From: Odontesthes bonariensis
Lineage: Eukaryota > Chordata > Actinopteri > Atheriniformes > Atherinopsidae
Direction: 5' to 3'
DNA length: 64,000 nt
NCBI RefSeq assembly: GCF_027942865.1
Contig: NC_134524.1
Coordinates: forward strand, 2,941,036-3,005,035
Both the position numbers and the translations under genes were made by a program. The notes under the pieces are model-generated. The model searched no databases and was not told the origin of the DNA. It saw nothing but the letters and a program-made list of their open reading frames with translations. Of the stretch, positions 53,570 to 63,034 are shown piece by piece; the first letter of the stretch is position 1; the number at the start of each line of letters is the position of its first letter.

Positions 53570-53611
53570 GCTCAACATCCCTCTATCCAGGGCTCATAAA
53601 AATAGCTTACA
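53570..53611 (-). repeat. 42-bp remnant of the 5' LTR
   Basis: It is identical to 48815-48856 and in the same orientation. It marks the outer end of the element; the other 189 bp of this LTR are gone. The CTGT target repeat follows directly. Confidence 0.85.
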
Positions 53612-53963
53612 CTGTCATCGGTGAGTAGATGAAGGTACTTTATGCCAGAAATAAGGTCCAGGTTTAAAAAAAATGAACTTCTCCTTTAAGAAAGATACTT
53701 ATTTTATTCAGTTAATTTTGGTGTTTTGTATTAAAGTGAATTCCTGAATAATAATTTGTTTTCCATGTGTTCATGTCACTCAAAAAATATGCATCCAATT
53801 CAATTCAGGTTCGAGTTAAATAGTTAAAAAATCGTTTCACTCACAAAAAAAGGGGCTAAAAAATTCATCAGGCCAGGAAGGGAGAAGGCAATCGGGTCGG
53901 CCGGCCCTTCTAATGAGGGGTCCCTTATTCATTTTTCAGGGAGTTGGCAACCGTAGTGGTGAT

Positions 53964-54720
53964 CCACTTTTGGCCAAGTGAGGGTCTACACCGGAAAAAG
54001 CTCCAGCAAAATAGACAAGCAGGAAGAGGGCGGAGACTAGAGCTGAGAGCGGGCACACTGTTTGCATTTTTGTAACTTCAGCGTTACGTCTTCGTTTTCC
54101 CACATCTGGACAGTTTACTCTTGTATAATCCATCCATCCATCCATCCATTTCACATATCCGCTTAATCCAGCTGTCGGGTGATTTGGAGCCTATCCCAGC
54201 AGTCAGTGTTGCCAATTTAGCGACTTTTGGCCATCTCTGGCGACAAAAAAAAAATCTATTGACTTAGCGACTTTCGGGCTCAATCTGGCTGAATCTAGCG
54301 ACAATTTAACTTGTTTTGTGAGTGACAAATCAGTTGCCCCGCGACACCATACAAGCCGAGACAGAAGCACTGCAGGACGGCGGCAACCCGGCATTTCCAT
54401 CAAAACGGCCGTTTCAAGCTAGCTACAACAAGGGTAGGTTCACTTCCTGTTTTCAAAACAAAAGCACCTTTTTTTATCGTAATATCTTTCCCTATGATAA
54501 AAGGCAACGGGTATTTTATTTTTGTCAAAATAACCGGAAGTGCGTTGCTCACTGCGGCTAGCTTTAGTACCACTCTGAGCTTCAGGGTACACCCTGGACA
54601 GGTCGCCAGACCATCAGAGGGCCACGCAGAGACAAACAACCTCTTCATATTATGCTTTATAGTAAATTATATGATTAAAGCATCTTCGATTTTTAATCAG
54701 CATCAGTTTTTGAGCAGAAA
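53964..54720. other. hAT and L2 fragments upstream of the right V-set gene
   Basis: An L2-type tail on the minus strand with (CATC)n lies at 54128-54205. A hAT-like segment starts CAGTGTTGCCAATTTAGCGA at about 54204 and runs to about 54570; its last part (ACCGGAAGTGCGTTGCTCAC) matches 2433-2452 near the first hAT. A second L2 scrap is at 54575-54640. The promoter of the V-set gene should lie just upstream of 54721; I see no clear TATA box. Confidence 0.5.
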
Positions 54721-57700
54721 ATGGCTGCTGTAAGTTCGGTGCTGCTGATTTTTACTATTCGGGCTGTCGGCTCCGTGTTGGTTGAATCAGGTGAGATTTA
54801 GCTGTCAAACTGAACCGAACTGAGTTTGTATCTGTGCTGTGAAGAAGGGAAAGTCGAACTGAGAAATTAGTTATTTTTCCCAGGATTAAGACATATCATT
54901 TTGGCAGAACTTTGTATCTGTGGTGTCCACAAACTTTTGTGTAACTGAAGTTCTTGTTCGGTTCTTACGTTTCTGCCTTCAGAAATGTGAAGGTGCGGAA
55001 GGTTAATGCGGAAATGCCTTATTTCCGCTCGTTTTTACGGTTGTTCAGCGATGAATAGTTTTGATCAGCTGACCGAAGCAACGAGAAAGTACTAAAAACC
55101 TATACAACACATCTTGAAAGGAGTGTAAAGACATGCACATGGCTAATAATTCATGTTAAGCGGTAACCCAAACTACGTGCACAGAGACTCAGATTCCCAC
55201 AATTCTTAGCGCGCGCGGCTTCAGTTTTATGAAAGTATGAAGCTTCTGGCCAGAGCTAACTTTATCCTTTCCACCTGGAGAAAATGAGCAGATTGCTCTG
55301 TTCATGTGGAGGATGTATCAGTCTTTACGATGTAAGTCGGGTTTCAAGGCCTGTAAATACTCCACATGAGGAGAAGTTACAGATCGTTTAAGGCCCCGCC
55401 CACTGCAGCATACGTCACGCACGCTAAGCATTGTGGGAATCTGACAGAAACAACAACACAGCAACAACATGGTGACAAAGTTGATGAAGGAGGAGGAGAA
55501 GAACATGTCCAGGAGGAAGATCCTTTGTTCACCATATGCGAAAGCCAGAGAGAAGGAAGATAAGAGTGAGTGTAGGTGGCATGTTCAACCTGTCAGTTCA
55601 ACTGAAGCTGAGAAGGGCGTGTACAGTGTGTTCGATAGAGTCGGAAGATGGACGACGAAGCGCTTTTCTTATTTCAGCAAGTCTTTTTGATGACTTTGTC
55701 TGTCAGATCACACAGTTCCTTCAGGAGGACAAACAGCCTATGTACTGGGTGTCATCTTTCTAGATGTTGTATGCTCTGCTGGGAAAAAATGTCCTTGATT
55801 AAAGGAAGTGAGGCTTCAGCAATACGCTGGGCGGTTTTCACCACCTTTTGCATGACCTTTTGGTCTCATACAGAGCAGTTCCCCCGCCAGACTGTTCTAG
55901 AGTTGGTAAAGATGGTGCAGCGGTAGAAGTTCACCAGGATGTCTGAAGAGAGGTGGTTTTCCCTTAGAGTTCTCAGGAAGACGAGAAGCTGGTGTCAGTG
56001 TGTTTTTAAGTTGGCGACGTGAGGCAGGCCGAGGCCTCGATGTGTTTTTAAGTTCCTGTCTTCTTCCTGACTTCCACCTTCACTGACCTACATGTATCAG
56101 AGATGCATCACACTTTCTGCTCGTTATTGTTTTTACAGAATAATCAGATCATTGTTCTCATTCTGTAAGCAGAAAACTTTTTTCACTTGGTCCAGCTTTG
56201 TAATGTCCCTTTAATCCTCTGATAAAAGCTGATCCTGAAATCACCGACAGACATGCAGGTCCTGAGGTCCAGCTCAGAGCAGGGTGGGCTCTCTGGTGTC
56301 TCCTCACTCTGATGCTGCTGTGGAAGTTCAGAGTTCCTCTCTGAGCTCTGTAACCTCTCTGCTCTGTGTTGTTTCCTCTCTGTAACCTCTCTGCTCTGTG
56401 TTGTTTCCTCTCCTGCAGAACACAGAAACATCCCAGCTGAACCTGGACAGGATGTTACTCTGACATGTAGAGCTCCCAACAACAACCCCATCATAGTTGT
56501 AGAGTGGAGCAGAGCTGATCTGGGTGAAGAATATGTTCTTTCGTACAGAGATAAACAGTTTGACCCAGATGGCCAGCATCCATCTTATAAGGACCGGGTG
56601 GATCTGCAGGACAGACAGATGAAGGATGGAGACGTGTCTCTGATTCTGAAGAATGTGACGACTGATGACAGAGGAACATATGTGTGTCGAGTCTTCCAGG
56701 AAGGAACAAACCAGGAGAGAGCATTAAAGACCATCAGCATCATCCTCCTGGCAGTTGTTTCTCCACCAGGTGAGTGTGAGTGTGTCTCTGGATCAGAGCT
56801 GAAGCAGCTTCCTGTTGTTGATGTGAGAGTGAAACATCTCAGATCAGATGTTTCAGGTGTTTTCTAAAGATGTTGTTGATGAGACTCTGTAGAAAGCAGC
56901 TGGTCTGAGTGCAGGAGATGATGTGGGACAGCAGTTTGAAGAGGAAATGTTCTTCAGTCATCACCTGACAGCTGCTAACCACACCTGTTTCTGACCTGCA
57001 GGGCCGGAGGGTGGAGGAGAGAAGAAAGGAGGAGAGAAGGAGGGAGGAGGACCTGTTGGACTGATCGTTGGACTCTCAGTTTTCTTCACATCTCTTCTTC
57101 TTGCTGTTGGTTTCCTGATCTATAGAAGAAAAGCTTCGTTTCTGAAGCTGGATTCCCAGCAGCCTCCTTCAGGTGAAACATCTGAACTGTGAGTGTCCTG
57201 CTGCTGTTTGTGGTTCTTAGTGATCATTTCAACATGTAGAACCACAGAAGAGCTGAACTAAGACAGAACCTGCACATGGACATGTTAAATATGTTGAACA
57301 TGTAGAAGATGTAGAACATGTGGAACATGTTAAACATATTAACAACAACATGTTCTTCATGTTCAACATGTTCTTCATGTTGAACATGAAGAACATGTTG
57401 AACATGTAGAACACGTTTAATATGTTTAATATGTAGAACATGTAGAACATGTCCTGGGTGTTCCTGTGAAGCAGCTGGACTTCATGTAGAACATGTAGAA
57501 CCACAGAAGAGCTGAACTAAGACAGAACCTGCACATGGACATGTTAAATATGTTGAACATGTAGAACATGTAGAACATGTAGAACATGTAGAACATGTCC
57601 TGGGTGTTCCTGGGAAGCAGCTGGACTTCAGTCTCCATGGTCCTCAGGACCTCAGCAGCAGGACTGTGTTCAGCTACAGATGAAGAAGCTTTAATCCAGC

Positions 57701-60700
57701 CCAGATACTGTGATTCATCTGTGTGTTTCAGCAGGATCTGACTCTCCAGCATGTGTTGCTGCAGTGTTCCCTGACAGTCCTGTCCGCTCATTCTCCAGTT
57801 TTCCATCCGTTACGTGTTGCTCTCTGTGTTAGAATCAGCTTCTGTCTGCGTGTTACTCACTTTGTTCAGCAGCTGATGGAAGTTCAGACTTTCACTGAGT
57901 TCAGACTCCAGCTGCTGGATCGCTGTTACAGCCCGACTCTGTGTTTTACTCCAGGAAACGGGTTTGATGAACAAGTTTATGTTGTTGAATCAGCTGCTGA
58001 CATTTATTTCCTTTGATAACTGACTGTGACTGACAGCTCCCTCCATGATGTCTGGGACATCTTCCTCTGAGCCCCCCCTCTGCTCCTCAGAGTAAAACTA
58101 AATCAAACAACTCAGACTCATTAAAGTCACATTTCAACTCGGACTCATTAAAGTCACATTTCAACTCGGACTCATTAAAGTCACATTTCAACTCAGACTC
58201 ATTAAAGTCACATTTCAACTCGGACTGATTAAAGTCACATTTCAACTCAGACTCATTAAAGTCACATTTCAACTCGGACTGATTAAAGTCACATTTCAAC
58301 TCGGACTCATTAAAGTCACATTTCAACTCAGACTAATTAAAGTCACATTTCAACTCAGACTGATTAAAGTCACATTTCATTTTAATTTAAAGTCATTTTC
58401 CTCCATCATGTAGACATTCCAGACCTTTTTATCCACAGCTCTGCTTTGGATCTTGGGCTCTTCCTGTTGGTCTCCACATTTTCAAGATTCAAAGGTTTAT
58501 TGTCATAAGTGCAGTTAGAAACGTGTTTCCCTGTACAATGAAATTCTTTGCTTTGTTGCCCGCACTGGATGTCCAAATATAATAATAAAAGATAAGATAA
58601 AATAAGCATGCAACAACAATATTATAACAGGATTCTTAAATGAAATAGAAATATAGAAATCTAGCCTGTGTACATAATGTGCAGTAGTCAGCAGTAAGGT
58701 GGTTGTGATTGTGCAAAATTGAAAGTACATTCAGGTAGTCACGGTGAGTAAAGATACAGTTGCAGTAGGTGATCCCAAGGGGGTCCGTTCAGTCTTTGGC
58801 AGAGTTCAGTGATCTGATGGCAGTGGGAAAAAAAGAGTTTTTAAATCGGGTGGTTTTGCACTTCCCACTCCTGAACCTCCGTCCTGAGGGCAGAAGTGAG
58901 AACAGTCCGTGCTGGGGGTGTGTGGGGTCTTTGATGATGGAGGCAGCTCGTCTGTGGACTCTCCGTTGGTAGATGCTCTGCAGAGATGGTTGTGGTGTCC
59001 TTGTGATCTTAGATGCAGTCTTTACCACTCTCTGCAGGCGTTTGCGGTCTTTCACGGTGGAGCTGCCGTACCATACAGTGATCGAGGTGGTTAGGATGGA
59101 TTCGATGACGCAGCTGTAGAAGTTGCTGAGAATCTTGGGTGACATGCCAAATTTTCTCAGCCTCCTCAGGAAGTACAGCCGCTGCTGAGCCTTCTTTACC
59201 ACCTGTGTGGTGTTGAATATCCAGGTGAGGTCGTTACTGAGGTGGACCCCCAGATATATAAAGCTGCTCACCCTCTCCACCTCCAGGCCTTGGATAGACA
59301 GTGGCTGATGAGGTCTCCTCTCCCTCCTCATGTCCACTATCATTTCCTTGGTCTTGTCTGTGTTCAGGGTGAGGTTGTTGTCTCCACACCATGTCCCCAG
59401 GCTGTCCACCTCCCTCCTGTAAGCTGCCTCGTCTCCGCCAGTGATGCGTCCAATCAATTCTTCCTTCGTCTGTCCACAACACCTTTTTCCAGAACTCTGC
59501 AGCTCCTTTAAGGACTTTCTGGCAAACTGTGATGTGTCCATCCCGTTTCTGTGGCTAACTAGCAGTTAGCATGTAGCAGCGTAGCCTCTGTGTTTGTGTT
59601 CATGAAGTCTTGAGGATGGTTCTGATCTGTTGGACGGGGTTTGGCTCAGCTCCTCTCCTCATGTTGAACAGCTACAGAAACAAGATGAGGTATCTTCTCC
59701 CTGCACTGATGCAGCAGTGGAACACACCTGAGTGCAGCTTCAGCATCAGAGTTCCCTTTAAACAGCCTCCTAACAGGCTCAGCTTCAGCATCAGAGTTCC
59801 CTTTAAACAGCCTCCTAACAGGCTCAGCTTCAGCATCAGAGTTCCCTTTAAACAGCCTCCTAACAGGCTCAGCTTCAGCATCAGAGTTCCCTTTAAACAG
59901 CCTCCTAACAGGCTCAGCACTGCGTATTTGTGGCAGAGGAAGCGTGCTGCATGAATGCAGGGCTGCTGGTGCAGAGAGCTCTGATATGTGAACACAGGAA
60001 GAAGAATCATCTCTCAGCTCATATCAGCTGCTTGTTTCTGTCCTGAAGTCACTGAGGATGTTTTATTCATGGTGTGCAGCTTCTGCTCTTCTGCACACAG
60101 CATGAACTGTACAGGTTAAAGTGTTTGTTGGTTCTTTAAGCTGAAAGCCTCCAGCAGCATCCATGTTTCCTCATTAAAGCTCTGAAAGAGGAATGAGTGA
60201 AACCTGTCTGAGTGTTTCTGTAACCTGAGACAGCCGTCAGGCTCCTCCTCCTCTGACCAGGGGCGGATCTACAAAAATATTTATGGGGTGGCAACATATG
60301 GTAGATGTACATATACTGAATTTAATCACTTTGATGAGAAATAGTATGTACACACTACATATAAATAGCATGTTTGGCTACTTCTTTTGTTTTTGCTTGA
60401 ACACCTGCATGTGCCATCGTAGCCTACAAGGTTTTTCTTGTACTCCAGGAAGCATATCATCCTGTCACTTAAAGCAGCAGCATCCAGGTGCTCTGCCACT
60501 TCAAACTCCAGAAAGCTCTCATGAACCACACCGCTGTAAAAATATCTCAGAACATTTGCTCTTTTTTCTGACTCAGTCTGATGATGTCATCATGTTACTG
60601 TGATCATGTGATGAAAGTTATCTTTGATCTTTTTCAGGTTCTTTAGGCTTGTTGCTGCATCAGTGTTAAAATAAGAATAAATGTTTCTGTAAATGTTCAA

Positions 60701-62699
60701 ATGTACTCATTATTTCTGCATGTTGCTGCTGTTGTTTTGCCAATAAATGATTGTACTTGTAACTCTCTGTGTTGTGTATTTATTTCCATGTTCCTCAGCA
60801 TGGAACAGGGAGCGTTCCCTCCCTGAGAGGAAAGTCGTGTCAGATATCATGTTTTTCTATCATTCTATGAGCTGTGAGGCCAAACAGCAACAGACTGCAG
60901 CTGGTTTTTCTCAGGGTTGAAGGTTGTTTTTGTCACTTTTCTGCCACAAGAGGAAAACAGCACAGCTTCATCCACAGGAACCTCCCTCAGGAAACTGTTG
61001 GTGGCCACAGAAGTGCTTTAAGTTAAAGGCCAAACTGAAGCTAAAGCAATGATGACAACACTGATAATCTAATGACTAAGTTCCCATGAGCCTTTGCAGT
61101 CAGCATGAAGCAGCCCATGGTCAGAGCCTCCTCTGCTGCTGCTGAAGTTCATTTCAGCCCAAAGTGAGACATGACGGGGATGTTTCAGGAGCTGCTGACA
61201 CACACTGAGCAGCTTTAGCTCAGAACACCTGGAACACACACACATCATGCTGTCATCACGTGGTTTCCTGGCTCCGCCCCTCTGATGGTGCCCCTCAGCC
61301 TGCCTGATGGCATTCAGGGACAGCGGGTCGGTGAGACTGTGTTCATGTGTAAATCAGTAAGAGGATGGATATCAGTGATGGATCATTAAAACACGAGGAG
61401 ATCTGATCAGTTTTTACTTTATTTTTTAGGCTTTTATTCATGTGCTGCTGCTGGTTTATTCTGCTGAGAAAGTTTCATTCTGCTGGGTTCCATGGATGGA
61501 AGAACAAGGACCTGACAAAGAGGGAAACAGCAGCTGGAAACAGCAGCTGGACACAGACCTTTGTCCTCTCCGCTGTCTCAGGTGTCAGGGAAATGTGTGG
61601 GCTCACTTCGCCCCCTGGTGGCAGAAATAAACATCCCAAAAACAAAGACTTCTAAAGGATTGTTTCCCTCAGTTATAGCATGTTCCCCCTTGTGTTCTCT
61701 CCGGGTCCTCCCAGCATCCTTCCCCTGCAGATTAGGTCAGCTGGTCCCATGTCCAGGGTGCACCTCACCTCCTGCCCAGAGGCAGCTGGGATAGACTCCA
61801 GGCCACCTTCAATGGATACAGGAGGCAAAGAAGATGAATGAATGAATCATTTAGGTGAACACATTATTCTTTTTACCCAAATAAAAATCCAACAGGACAC
61901 ATCAGCTGTTGTCAGTTATTGTTCTCTGGTTCTGCTGTAGTACAGAGTGGGACCAGCACGTCTTATCACGTCTTCTTCATCCTGCTGCAGGAGGAAAATC
62001 TAATGTTTTCCCCAGCAGCAGTGATGTTAAAGTTTTACCTGCAGGGATATAATCTGGATGTATTTCCTGTTGCAGAAAGCCATCCAGCTGCAGTCTGCTC
62101 TGCAGTCAGGACAGAGCAGCTCACTTCTGGACAAACAGTCCTCAGATCCAACAGGACCAGAGGTACAGCTGCTCTTTATTCCCAACTCTGGACAGAAGCA
62201 GGGCAGCTGTTCCCCCTGCTTCCAGCCTCTATGCTCAGATAACCCAACCTGACTCCAGCTCTGCTGCAGCTCCACTGCTGGACGTGTCCCACCGCTTTAT
62301 CCACCATCAGTGCATCATTTTCACACTCACCAGGTTCCCAGCACTTGGGATGGGAATTGTTAGAAAATGACCAATTCCGGTTCCATTATCGATGTTGCTT
62401 ATCGATTCTCATCCAGTTATATAAAGTGCAAATATAGTACAAATGTCTTTGGCTGCAGAAACACTTTCATTTCAAGTATGCAGCAACATTTGGTGTATGT
62501 TGGCCTCCGTCCTTTGGCTTTTCCTGCCTGGATGAAAGGGGGAGCTGCAGGTATGCGGGAGCCTCTGATCCTGAAGGTCCCAGAGATAATCAGCTTCAAT
62601 CCTTTCTCCTGGAGTTGTGTTTCCTGCAGCTGGAACTGTGTGTGTTTGTTTTCAGAGTCTCCAGCAGAGCCAGATGTCCTCTACTCTTCACTGAGGTAG
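54721..62699 (+). CDS. V-set (B7/butyrophilin-like) inhibitory receptor with ITIM tail
   Basis: Predicted exons, all phase 1: 54721-54790, 56419-56769, 57002-57172, 62076-62162 and 62656-62699; 723 nt, 240 residues. Residues 1-23 are a signal peptide (MAAVSSVLLIFTIRAVGSVL...). The V domain has Cys40/Cys113, Trp53 and D107-x-G-x-Y-x-C113, with a likely glycan at Asn102. A short GGEKK/GGEKE stalk precedes a membrane helix (about 158-181). The tail ends with the ITIM VLYSSL (Tyr236). If the donor at 57173 is not used, translation stops at 57190-57192, giving 203 residues without ITIM. The 4.9-kb intron before the tail contains LINE, hAT and minisatellite insertions. Exon 1 is less certain than the others, because its signal peptide differs from that of the left paralogue. 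Confidence 0.7.
55440..55570 (+). other. First-exon-like sequence inside intron 1
   Basis: ATG at 55469 opens a basic, charged stretch (MVTKLMKEEEKNMSRRKILC) up to a donor-like AAGAGTGAGTG at 55563-55573. A compact GC-richer upstream region includes GCATTGTGGGAATC. No following exon was identified. It may be an old transposon or gene start. Confidence 0.25.
55700..55990 (-). pseudogene. L2-type LINE RT C-terminal fragment
   Basis: The minus strand reads LRENHLSSDILVNFYRCTI followed by a degraded TVWRG. This matches the post-RT stretch (NFYRxxIESILTxxITVWYG) of L2-type LINEs. It is heavily decayed and lies in intron 1 of the V-set gene. Confidence 0.5.
56336..56411. repeat. Two-unit precursor of the intronic minisatellite
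   Basis: Two copies of CTCTGTAACCTCTCTGCTCT followed by GTGTTGTTTC directly precede the V-exon acceptor (CTCCTGCAG). The left paralogue has about 37 units at the same place. This is probably close to the ancestral state. Confidence 0.85.
57255..57600. repeat. Degenerate AACATGTAG array
   Basis: Many copies of a short unit (AACATGTAG, with GTTGAACATG variants) lie in the intron after the membrane exon. The ACATGT core is self-complementary. The left paralogue has only a short version at about 11210-11280. A 60-bp segment (ACCACAGAAGAGCTGAACTA...) is duplicated around it. Confidence 0.75.
58118..58378. repeat. 27-bp minisatellite, 10 copies
   Basis: The unit is ATTAAAGTCACATTTCAACT plus CGGACTC. 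The left half has a single copy at about 10865-10895. Variants of one or two bases (CGG/CAG, CAT/GAT) distinguish units. Open frames across it are repeat artefacts. Confidence 0.9.
58480..59560 (-). mobile_element. L2/CR1-type LINE, 5' truncated
   Basis: The open frame 59541-58789 (minus) encodes the end of RT and the following domain: LGTWCGDNNLTLNTDKTKEM, VSSFIYLGVHLSNDLTW, KKAQQRLYFLRRLRKFGMS, IESILTTSITVWYG and a GLFSLLPSGRRFRS stretch. The catalytic RT centre is missing. The 3' end continues to about 58480 with a TTTATTGTCATAAGTGCAG-type tail on the opposite strand. It is absent from the left half, so it inserted after the two V-set units separated. Confidence 0.8.
59739..59918. repeat. 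45-bp minisatellite, 4 copies
   Basis: Four nearly identical units (CAGCTTCAGCATCAGAGTTC, CCTTTAAACAGCCTCCTAAC, AGGCT) in tandem. They are not found in the left half. The surrounding 59561-60257 shows no gene. Confidence 0.9.
60258..60600 (-). mobile_element. hAT (ZMYM1-like) transposase fragment
   Basis: A CAGGGGCGGATCTAC terminus at about 60258 is followed, on the minus strand, by the block VVHESFLEFEVAEHLDAAAL then KKNLVGYDG. This corresponds to the region just before the GYDGASVMSG block of hAT transposases. It is short and broken. The matching second end was not found. It borders block A, right copy. Confidence 0.6.
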
Positions 62700-62960
62700 T
62701 CCACCAGTCCACCCACTGATGTCCAGCTGCTGGGACCAGTTTGCTGCACCAAACCACCAGTTCAGCTTCAGGAAGTGATCAGAATCTGACAACAAGCCAA
62801 AGCTGTTTCCTGTTCTTCATGTTGTATTAATGAGTTCAGCTGCTGTTATCTCAGCAGCACTCTGCTTTCTTTGTTGTTTCTCTTGTGCAGAAGCAGAAGG
62901 CAGAGAGAATATTTGACTTGTTCCGCTTTAGCTGTGGCTCACCGACATAAACTGCTCCTC
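60628..62960 (+). repeat. Large inverted repeat A, right copy
   Basis: It is the reverse complement of 7735-9945. It contains the tail exons of the right V-set gene and the L2-type 3' end at about 61690-61855. High identity to the left copy indicates a recent duplication or gene conversion. Confidence 0.85.
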
Positions 62961-63034
62961 AGAGCAGCTAAAACTGAAAACTGAACCATCCTGCAGGTTA
63001 GAAGAACTAAAAGAGTCAGAAACTAACATCATAC

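Larger units (their letters stand above)
48626..53611 (-). mobile_element. Ty3/Gypsy LTR retrotransposon with inverted gag-protease segment
   Basis: The element begins TGTAACCGAG at 48626 and ends TAGCTTACA at 53611, with perfect TGTAA/TTACA termini. CTGT is repeated at 48622-48625 and 53612-53615, a 4-bp target duplication. RT, RNase H and integrase are on the minus strand, but gag and protease are on the plus strand, so that part is inverted. The 5' LTR is reduced to 42 bp. The primer site, the start of gag and the protease-RT junction are missing. No envelope gene was seen. Confidence 0.85.
47816..53955. mobile_element. hAT remnant containing a nested Gypsy element
   Basis: The left end AGGGTTGCCAAC (47817) and right end GTTGGCAACCGT (to 53954) form an inverted pair. 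The flanking octamers GCGGTGAA (47808-47815) and GTGGTGAT (53956-53963) match at 6 of 8. Inside the left part, a start-codon region at about 48107 (ATGGCGGAAGACAACAAGGC) with a donor-like sequence could be the first exon. The Gypsy element at 48626-53611 occupies the interior. A hAT-like MITE with CAGTGGTGAACAAAGTACTC starts at 48165. Confidence 0.45.

Noticed and set aside
48815..53611. 42-bp direct repeat as a target-site duplication
   Set aside because: It is far too long for Ty3/Gypsy. It is the first 42 bp of the LTR; the 4-bp CTGT outside it is the likely target repeat.
58087..58326. Open frame of CDFNESEL-type repeats
   Set aside because: It is a translation of the 27-bp minisatellite; a 27-bp unit keeps frame automatically. 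It has no homologous protein features.
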